Shown: positions 1 through 6,027 of the stretch, piece after piece
Numbering within the stretch: position 1 is the stretch's first letter
Layout of the letters: each line of letters begins with the position of its first letter
DNA from: Holosporales bacterium
GTDB lineage: Bacteria > Pseudomonadota > Alphaproteobacteria > Caedimonadales > UBA9215
Direction of reading: 5' to 3'
NCBI GenBank assembly: GCA_003503995.1
Contig: DOCA01000185.1
Location: 167 to 13,305, forward strand
DNA: 13,139 nucleotides
Translations under genes and position numbers: made by a program
The notes under the pieces: model-generated
The model's database searches: none
What the model was told of the DNA's origin: nothing
What the model saw: only the letters and a program-made list of their open reading frames with translations

Positions 1-1456
1 CGATGAGGCCTCGCCCAAATAAGTGGGCCGATTCTGCGTGTATCCAAGTTGCTGCCGCCGTGCTAACGAGGGGCGCGTTTCCTTGGACTATCAATCCACC
101 CACAAGACCTGCCAACACATCTCCCGTCCCAGCTGTGGCAAGAGTTGCGGGCGCGTTTGTATTGATATAACACGTGCCATCGGGAGCCGCTATGACTGTA
201 TCAGCCCCCTTTAATAAGAGGGTCGCTTGAGAGTCTTTGGCAGCTTTGAGGGTCGTTTCTATTTTAGTGCCGCAATGCTCAAAGAGTCGTTGGAATTCTC
301 CGTCATGGGGTAAAAGTACGCAGGTATTATGGAGTAAATCCATTAGGCGTGCTTTGTGATCTTGAAAGCAAGACAAAGCACCTGCATCAAGGACGATCTT
401 TTTCTTAGTTTTTAAGGCGATTTCCACAAGAGCTCTTGTGTCGTCACTGGGCAGAAGGCCTGGCCCAATTAAAAGGCCATGAACGGTTTTTTGGGTGATT
501 GTCTCTGTAAAGTCTTTGAGGGTTGTGTAAGATTTAACCAAGGTTCCAAGAGTGCTGACTTGATAGAGGTCTTTTACACTTTCAGGGCAAAGAAGAGTTG
601 TCATGCCAGCACCGATGCGCCGACTGGCTTCTGCAGCAAGGCGGGGGGCGCCTGTCATATCTTTTCCTGCGATGACCATCAAATGCCCTCGGGTATATTT
701 ATGGTCCGTTGGTTTGGGAGCGGGGAGGGAGTTCCGCCACAGGACTGGGGTGTTTTCATAGGGGAAAGGTTCTTTAAGGGCTGAGTGATCAGAAAAGCCA
801 ATGTCAGCAACTTTAATCTCGCCGCAATAATTTTCCCCTGGTAAAAGAACGTGACCTCGCTTAAGAGATCCAAAGGTCACTGTTAAATGAGCCGAGGCCG
901 CACTTCCCATAATTTCACCAGTATCTGCATTAAGACCACTTGGGATGTCCACCGCAACGCAAGGAGCTTTTGCCGCTGATATTTTTTGAACTGTTTCAAG
1001 ATAAAGGCCTGATAAAGGGCGTTCGAGACCTGTTCCAAAAAGAGCGTCTACAATTAAAGCAGAGGCGTTAAAATCTCCTTGGTCGAGGGGGATAAGCGGG
1101 CCTGTCCATTTGTCTTTGTTGAGTTGTGCTTCTGCTGAGAGTTTGGGTGAGGTGCTGAGGTCAACGGCGATGGTGACATCAAAGCTGGCTTCTTTTAGCT
1201 TGCGGGCAATGACATATCCATCGCCGCCATTATTTCCTGGGCCACATAAAACAAGGACTTTTCCTTTTGGAAAGGCTTGTATTATTTCTTGTGTAACCGC
1301 GGTTCCCGCTTTTTCCATCAAGCTCTCAAAGGTCTCGAACCCCTGTTGGACGGTGAGTTTCTCCCATTCCTTTGTTTGAGCAGCTGTTAGTATAGGATTT
1401 TTTTGATCTATCATACTTTCAAGTGTATCAAAGAAAAATGGCGGAGGGTACTTCAT
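1..1456 (-). CDS. nnr: Bifunctional NAD(P)H-hydrate epimerase / ADP-dependent NAD(P)H-hydrate dehydratase (Nnr), 3' end cut by window
   Basis: Repairs damaged NADH/NADPH hydrates in the cytoplasm. The N-terminal half epimerises the R and S forms; the C-terminal half dehydrates the S form using ADP. The minus frame is open from the window edge to an ATG at 1456, giving 485 residues, so perhaps 20-30 are missing compared with the roughly 500-residue family. Epimerase domain, about 20-225: CGPGNNGGDGYVIARKL at 71-87, DALFGTG at 137-143, VAVDIPSGL at 168-175. Dehydratase domain, about 250 onward: GHLMVIAG near 257, GPGLLPSDD at 331-339, LLPHDGEF at 381-388, and the nucleotide/catalytic loop AGTGDVLAG at 442-450 with the expected Asp446. 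The usual DADAL motif reads DAGAL at 357-361, a mild deviation. The start is supported by GAGG eight bases upstream; the in-frame ATG at 1414 has a weaker site. Divergent from ppsA. Confidence 0.93.
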   Translation of the reverse strand, partial: MKYPPPFFFDTLESMIDQKNPILTAAQTKEWEKLTVQQGFETFESLMEKAGTAVTQEIIQAFPKGKVLVLCGPGNNGGDGYVIARKLKEASFDVTIAVDLSTSPKLSAEAQLNKDKWTGPLIPLDQGDFNASALIVDALFGTGLERPLSGLYLETVQKISAAKAPCVAVDIPSGLNADTGEIMGSAASAHLTVTFGSLKRGHVLLPGENYCGEIKVADIGFSDHSALKEPFPYENTPVLWRNSLPAPKPTDHKYTRGHLMVIAGKDMTGAPRLAAEASRRIGAGMTTLLCPESVKDLYQVSTLGTLVKSYTTLKDFTETITQKTVHGLLIGPGLLPSDDTRALVEIALKTKKKIVLDAGALSCFQDHKARLMDLLHNTCVLLPHDGEFQRLFEHCGTKIETTLKAAKDSQATLLLKGADTVIAAPDGTCYINTNAPATLATAGTGDVLAGLVGGLIVQGNAPLVSTAAATWIHAESAHLFGRGLI

Positions 1457-1467
1457 TGTGCTAGCCT

Positions 1468-1535
1468 CAAAAGACAATAGGGAATTCTGCAAAAGACTCT
1501 TTTGAAGAGGTTTCTGTATATAGAGTTGCAAAGAC
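1468..1535. promoter_or_regulatory. Repeated CAAAAGAC word and 15-bp palindrome in the nnr-ppsA spacer
   Basis: Seen directly: CAAAAGAC at 1468-1475 and 1490-1497, and CAAAGAC at 1529-1535. The middle copy is half of a perfect palindrome, CAAAAGA-C-TCTTTTG, at 1490-1504. The spacer between the two divergent starts is only 101 bases and must hold both promoters, so an operator is a reasonable inference. I could not pick convincing -35/-10 pairs; TATATA at 1517-1522 could be a -10 for ppsA but lacks a good partner. Chance similarity in AT-rich DNA remains possible. Confidence 0.35.
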
Positions 1536-1557
1536 TTTTAGGCTGGGAGGACCGACA

Positions 1558-3972
1558 ATGGCGACATTTCAAAAAATGGCTTATATCAAATGGTTTGATG
1601 ATATTTATATAGAAGACATTTCCCTTGTGGGTGGAAAAAATGCTTCCCTTGGAGAACTTTACTCCGCCCTTAGACCCAAAGGTGTGCATATCCCTAACGG
1701 TTTTGCCGTGACCACAAAAGCCTTTGATGAGTTCCTAACTTCTCACAATCTTGAAAAAACCATCGAAGCGTTGCTTGGGGATATCAAACCAGAAGATACA
1801 GTGTCTCTTCAAACTCAAGGGAAAAAGATCAGAGGCTTAATTCAAGGAGCTGCTTTGCCAATGGCGCTTGAAGCAGAAATTCTCAAAGCCTATGGTGCCC
1901 TTGTAATTGATAATCACAACAGAGATGACGTTGCGGTGAGAAGTAGTGCCACAGCAGAAGACCTTCCCGATGCAAGTTTTGCGGGCCAACAAGAGACCTT
2001 TTTGAACATCCAAGGGGATAAGGATCTGTTAGATGCCTGCAAGAAATGCTTTGCCTCTCTTTATACGGATCGCGCGATCTCTTACCGTCTTCACCAGGGC
2101 TTTCACGGGGTGCCTATTTCTCTGTCTTTATGTATACAAACCATGGTGCGCTCTGACCTTGCGGCTTCTGGTGTGATGTTTTCAGTTGATACGGAAACAG
2201 GATTTCAGGAAGCTGTTTTAATTAATGCAGCTTATGGGTTGGGCGAAAATGTCGTTCAAGGTAGTGTCACACCAGATGAGTATTATGTCTTTAAGCCAAC
2301 CCTTAAAACAGGACACAAGCCTATTTTGCAAAAGGTTTTGGGAAGTAAAGAGCATAGGCTTATTTATGAAGGCGATGGAAAAAAAGGCGTTAAAAATAAA
2401 CAGGTTTTAAAAAAAGATCAGAATTCCTTTGCCTTAAGTGATGAGGATATTTTGCAATTGGCCAAATGGGCCATTGAAATTGAAGAGTATTATTCCAAAA
2501 AGAAAAAATGCTTTACGCCAATGGATATTGAGTGGGCAAAAGATGGCCGGACTGGTGAGCTTTTTATTGTACAAGCGCGCCCTGAAACGGTTCAATCTCA
2601 AAAGGATTTTAAAAGCCTCGAAAAATTTAAATTTGAGGGACCAACCCCTCAACCTCTTTTAACGGGGCGCTCCGTTGGGAATCAGATTGCTCAGGGGAAA
2701 GTGCGTCTTGTTAAAAGTACGATTGATCTTTCTCAATTCAAAGATGGTGATATTTTGGTCACAGAGAAAACAGACCCTGACTGGGAACCTGTTATGAAAA
2801 AAGCCTCTGCTATTGTGACAGATAGTGGCGGGCGGACATGTCATGCCGCCATTGTGAGTCGTGAATTAGGTCTACCTGCTGTGGTAGGGACAAAAAACGC
2901 TAGCAAAATCCTTGAAACAGGCCAAGACATCACGGTGAGCTGCGCCCAAGGAGAAGAGGGGTTTGTTTTTCAAGGGAAGCTTCCTTTTCAAAAAGACCTC
3001 ATAGAGTTGGAATCTATCCCGCAAACAAAAACAAAATTGATGTTGAATTTGTCGAAACCCTCTGAGGCTTTTCGGTTATCTTTTTATCCCAATGAGGGTG
3101 TTGGCCTTGCAAGGTTAGAGTTTATTATCAACAATATCATCAAAATTCACCCCCTTGCTCTTTTGCATTTTGATGACATTAAAGACGCTGAAACGCGAAA
3201 GAAAATCAATGAGCTTACTAAGGGGTATGATGATAAATCTCTTTATTTTGTAGATAAATTAGCTGAAGGCATTGCCATGATTGCAGCGGCCTTTTATCCA
3301 AAAGACGTGATTGTGCGATTGAGTGATTTTAAAACCGATGAATATGCTGATCTCATTGGCGGGAGGCCTTTTGAGCCTAAAGAGGATAACCCTATGATTG
3401 GATTTCGAGGAGCGTCACGGTATTACGATGTGCGCTATCGGGATGCTTTTGCCCTTGAATGTCGAGCCTTTAAAAAAGCCCGTGAAGACATGGGGCTGAC
3501 AAATATCAAAATGATGATTCCTTTTTGTAGAACCCTTGAGGAGGCTCATCTCGTTTTTCAAGAAATGGAAAAAAATGGTTTAAAACGTCATAAGGCCGAC
3601 CTTGAAGTTTATATGATGTGTGAAGTTCCGAGCAATGTGATCTTAGCCGATGAATTTGCAGAGCTTTTTGATGGTTTTTCTATTGGTTCAAATGATTTGA
3701 CTCAACTGACTCTAGGGATTGATCGAAATTCTGCTCTTTTATCTAATCTCTTTGATGAAAGAAACCAAGCGGTTGAGCGTTCCATTGCTTCTGTCATTAA
3801 AACAGTTAAAGCGAAAGGCGGAAAAATTGGCATTTGTGGGCAAGGTCCCAGTGATTACCCAGATTTTGCGCAATTTCTTGTGAAAAATCGTATTGATAGT
3901 ATCTCTTTAACACCAGACAGTATTTTGAAGACACTGTTTATTGTGAAAGAGGCAGAAGAAAATTATTTTTAG
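1558..3972 (+). CDS. ppsA: Phosphoenolpyruvate synthase (pyruvate, water dikinase)
   Basis: Cytoplasmic gluconeogenic enzyme: pyruvate + ATP + water gives PEP + AMP + phosphate, through a phosphohistidine. At 804 residues it is full length for the family (about 790-800). Domain order is standard. The N-terminal ATP/pyruvate-binding domain, about 20-350, opens with SLVGGKNASLGE at 22-33 and has VRSSATAEDLPDASFAGQQ at 127-145. The swivelling phosphohistidine domain, about 385-465, has GGRTCHAAIVSRE with catalytic His429. The C-terminal TIM barrel, about 485-800, has GVGLARLEF at 514-522, GSNDLTQLTLG at 710-720 and the acid/base Cys760 in GICGQGPSD. The start at 1558 has a strong GGGAGGA six bases upstream; the internal ATG at codon 7 has nothing comparable. 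It diverges from nnr and its stop overlaps that of the opposing exported protein. No ppsR-like regulator gene is present in the window. Confidence 0.97.
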   Translation: MATFQKMAYIKWFDDIYIEDISLVGGKNASLGELYSALRPKGVHIPNGFAVTTKAFDEFLTSHNLEKTIEALLGDIKPEDTVSLQTQGKKIRGLIQGAALPMALEAEILKAYGALVIDNHNRDDVAVRSSATAEDLPDASFAGQQETFLNIQGDKDLLDACKKCFASLYTDRAISYRLHQGFHGVPISLSLCIQTMVRSDLAASGVMFSVDTETGFQEAVLINAAYGLGENVVQGSVTPDEYYVFKPTLKTGHKPILQKVLGSKEHRLIYEGDGKKGVKNKQVLKKDQNSFALSDEDILQLAKWAIEIEEYYSKKKKCFTPMDIEWAKDGRTGELFIVQARPETVQSQKDFKSLEKFKFEGPTPQPLLTGRSVGNQIAQGKVRLVKSTIDLSQFKDGDILVTEKTDPDWEPVMKKASAIVTDSGGRTCHAAIVSRELGLPAVVGTKNASKILETGQDITVSCAQGEEGFVFQGKLPFQKDLIELESIPQTKTKLMLNLSKPSEAFRLSFYPNEGVGLARLEFIINNIIKIHPLALLHFDDIKDAETRKKINELTKGYDDKSLYFVDKLAEGIAMIAAAFYPKDVIVRLSDFKTDEYADLIGGRPFEPKEDNPMIGFRGASRYYDVRYRDAFALECRAFKKAREDMGLTNIKMMIPFCRTLEEAHLVFQEMEKNGLKRHKADLEVYMMCEVPSNVILADEFAELFDGFSIGSNDLTQLTLGIDRNSALLSNLFDERNQAVERSIASVIKTVKAKGGKIGICGQGPSDYPDFAQFLVKNRIDSISLTPDSILKTLFIVKEAEENYF

Positions 3973-4550
3973 TGAATTTCACCTTTATATAGATCCTCGC
4001 TAATTTTTGCGAGTTCACGATAGAAATCTGCTTTTCTCTCTGTGAGCACGAGACTTTCTGAGAGTTTTTTAAAGGTTGCGCTATAGTAACCGATAGCTTG
4101 GACACGTGCTTTTAGTTCTATTCGATCTTGTCCCGTTGTTTCTCCTCGCCCCTCTGTTAGATGTCGTGCAAATTGATTTTTACCAATGTGATGGCGCGCT
4201 TGCGTTAGATGCATTTTTTGTTGTTGTTTTGCCATCTTAAGCTTATAGTCAGCAAGTTTTGGTTTAAGGGCCTTGTCTAGATAGTCTTCATAGGCATTTG
4301 CAAGGGTCTCATAATACCGATGTAGGATGGCAAGGTCTGTTTCATTTTTAGCAACAGGTATGGGGAAATCTGAAATTGCTTGCTCTTGGGGGAATAAAGG
4401 AAAGTGAGCTGTGTTATTAGGTAACTCGCCATTATCGTGAGGCGTTGTTCTGTAATGATAAAAAATGACGTCGGCTGCACTGCGCCCAAAAACAAGAGAG
4501 GGAGACAACAGAAGAGCAACACTTAAAAACAAAAGGATTATTTTTTTCAT
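3969..4550 (-). CDS. Unrecognised exported protein, 193 aa
   Basis: I do not recognise this protein. It starts MKK followed by a strongly hydrophobic stretch to about residue 21, then a polar region (FGRSAAD), a typical Sec signal peptide with cleavage around 22-26. That predicts a mature periplasmic or secreted protein of about 170 residues without cysteines. A proline-rich segment (40-67) precedes long charged helices: 70-120, rich in Lys/Gln (LKMAKQQQKMH), and 141-188, possibly coiled coils. It lies 130 bases beyond the HlyD-type adaptor gene on the same strand, so it may be a distal member of the secretion operon or have its own promoter in the AT-rich gap. The ATG at 4550 has only a weak AAAAGA-type ribosome site. 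Its stop codon overlaps the ppsA stop tail to tail by 4 bases. A role in secretion is inference from position only. Confidence 0.75.
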   Translation of the reverse strand: MKKIILLFLSVALLLSPSLVFGRSAADVIFYHYRTTPHDNGELPNNTAHFPLFPQEQAISDFPIPVAKNETDLAILHRYYETLANAYEDYLDKALKPKLADYKLKMAKQQQKMHLTQARHHIGKNQFARHLTEGRGETTGQDRIELKARVQAIGYYSATFKKLSESLVLTERKADFYRELAKISEDLYKGEIH

Positions 4551-4615
4551 TATCGGTCTTTTTATAAAACATTTTAAAAGAGTCTGTTAATTAATAATCA
4601 CGTGAACTTGTTAAC

Positions 4616-4654
4616 AAAACTTTAAAAAATAAAATATTTTTTAAAAAAAGTTTT
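4616..4654. repeat. AT-only imperfect inverted repeat in the adaptor / exported-protein gap
   Basis: The arm AAAACTTTAAAAAATA (4616-4631) is mirrored by 4635-4654 with a 4-base bulge and a 3-base loop. It lies just beyond the stop of the adaptor gene, where a terminator for the exporter-adaptor operon would be expected. However, it has no G+C stem and only a short T run after it, so it may simply be AT-rich spacer. The neighbouring CACGTG (4600-4605) and GTTAAC (4610-4615) are small palindromes of unknown meaning. Nothing else is identifiable in the 130-base gap. Confidence 0.25.
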
Positions 4655-4680
4655 ATACATTTTCTTTGTTTTTCTTATTT

Positions 4681-6015
4681 TTATCTTTCTGTTAAGGCCC
4701 GTTGTTTTGCTTTTAAAATAGGTTTAAGGAGGTAATTTAAAACACTTTTCTTGCCTGTTAAAATATCAACGGAAGAGATCATACCAGGCATAATGGGGAG
4801 AACTTTCTTCGTTTTTGAAAGAATGGTCCCTTCCGTTTTTAAGTAAGCTTTATAAAAAATATTACCCTGATCATCTGTTATAGAATCTGCGCTTACTCGA
4901 ATAAGTTCCCCTTTCAAATCACCGTAAACGGCATAATCATAGGCCGTGATTTTAACAGATGCTTGAAGACCAGGGCGTAAAAAAGCGATGTCTTTTGGAT
5001 TGATTTTTGCTTCGATAAGAAGTGTGTCTTCTAGGGGAACGATTTCAACAAGGTCTTCTCCAGGTTGAACCACCCCGCCAACGGTTGTGACAAGCAATTG
5101 TTTTATAATACCATGTACGGGAGAACGCACCTCTGTTCTTGAAAAGCGATCCCCTTCAGAGGTGAAAGAGCCTTTTGCCGCTGCGAGCTTGTTATTCACA
5201 TCCTTTAATTCGTTCCAGTTTTCCGCTTTAAATTTAATGGGCACCTGCCGAGCGCGTTGTTCGGCCTGGAGAACAGCAGCTTTTGCTCGGGCAATATTTG
5301 ATTTTAAAGAGGCAACTTCTGAACGTAGTTCACTTTCTCTGATTTTGAGATCAGTTAATGTAATTTCGGGTTCAAGTTTTTGTTTAACAAGAGGAGCGAT
5401 TTTTTCAACTTTTTCACTAATCAGGGAACGTTGCATGGTCAGCTCTTTGGTTCGTGATGCTAGCTCGTTGAATTCTTGTTGCTTTTGTTCCACTTCTTGG
5501 TCGGCTATAAGTTGGTCGCTTTTTAAATCTTCCAAATGAGCTTTGTAAAGGCGCATAGCGTCTTCGGCTTCCAACGGTGCTTTTTCTTCAACTTCTTGAG
5601 GAATAGTAAAGAGCTCACCAGAAATTTGAGCGCGTAATCTTGCAACGCTTGCAATAAAGCGATAGTAAAGGGTTCGTCCCTCACTAAAACGAGCGCGTGC
5701 AATTGTATTGTCGATATTAAGAAGCAGTTGACCTTTTTTCACAATGTCGCCTTCGTGAATGTGAATGTTTTGAATAATACCTCCTTCAAGGTGATCAACG
5801 ACTTGTAATTTTGTTGAAGGAATAATAGTACCTTCGCCTCGAGTAATTTCATCAATCTCAGAAAAGGCCGCCCAAATAATGAGAATGACAAATGTTAAAA
5901 TAATTGTCAGAAGAAGAAGAGGGGCAATTTGATTTTCTTTTTTAAGGTCAGCGGCTAAAACCTCTGGCATAAAATCCGTATCAAGGCCATCATCTTTGAA
6001 TTTAAATTGAGACAT
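4681..6015 (-). CDS. HlyD-family membrane fusion protein of a type I secretion system (LapC/PrtE-like)
   Basis: Periplasmic adaptor that bridges the inner-membrane ABC exporter and the TolC-like outer-membrane channel; 444 residues, normal for the family. Layout: short cytosolic N-terminus (1-30), one membrane helix at about 31-50 (APLLLLTIILTFVILIIWAA), then a split lipoyl/barrel-sandwich half with VVDHLEGGIIQNIHIHEGD at 72-90 and VKKGQLLLNID. Long alpha-helical coiled-coil hairpin at about 105-290, rich in Glu, Lys, Gln and Leu. The returning half follows with VRSPVHGIIKQL and GGVVQPGEDLVEIVP. The C-terminal beta domain ends in the family signature PGMISSVDILTGKKSVLNYLLKP. The gene begins 12 bases after the exporter stop, and the AAGG of its ribosome site overlaps that stop (TAAGG), so the two are almost certainly co-transcribed and probably translationally coupled. 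Confidence 0.93.
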   Translation of the reverse strand: MSQFKFKDDGLDTDFMPEVLAADLKKENQIAPLLLLTIILTFVILIIWAAFSEIDEITRGEGTIIPSTKLQVVDHLEGGIIQNIHIHEGDIVKKGQLLLNIDNTIARARFSEGRTLYYRFIASVARLRAQISGELFTIPQEVEEKAPLEAEDAMRLYKAHLEDLKSDQLIADQEVEQKQQEFNELASRTKELTMQRSLISEKVEKIAPLVKQKLEPEITLTDLKIRESELRSEVASLKSNIARAKAAVLQAEQRARQVPIKFKAENWNELKDVNNKLAAAKGSFTSEGDRFSRTEVRSPVHGIIKQLLVTTVGGVVQPGEDLVEIVPLEDTLLIEAKINPKDIAFLRPGLQASVKITAYDYAVYGDLKGELIRVSADSITDDQGNIFYKAYLKTEGTILSKTKKVLPIMPGMISSVDILTGKKSVLNYLLKPILKAKQRALTER

Positions 6016-6027
6016 GTGTAAAGAACC

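Noticed and set aside
85..98. Quinolone-resistance change in the topoisomerase (residue numbers of ParC)
   Set aside because: The key positions are Ser91 and Asp95, the normal susceptible-type residues, so there is no resistance signal to report. Coordinates here are protein residues, equivalent to about 12689-12728.
479..784. Plus-strand 101-residue ORF inside nnr
   Set aside because: Antisense to the well-supported Nnr frame with its epimerase and dehydratase motifs; no recognisable protein character.
3996..4013. CTCGC-TAATTTTT-GCGAG hairpin just after ppsA as a terminator
   Set aside because: Only 5 bp of stem, and no T run follows on either strand; it lies in the coding sequence of the opposing gene.
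4036..4070. CTCTC...GAGAG stem followed by six T as a ppsA terminator
   Set aside because: Stem is 5 bp with a 19-base loop, too weak; the T run is in coding sequence of the 193-aa gene. Kept only as a remote possibility.
5087..5539. Plus-strand 150-residue ORF opposite the adaptor gene
   Set aside because: Ser/Cys/Phe-rich shadow of the coiled-coil coding region on the other strand; no ribosome site or family resemblance.
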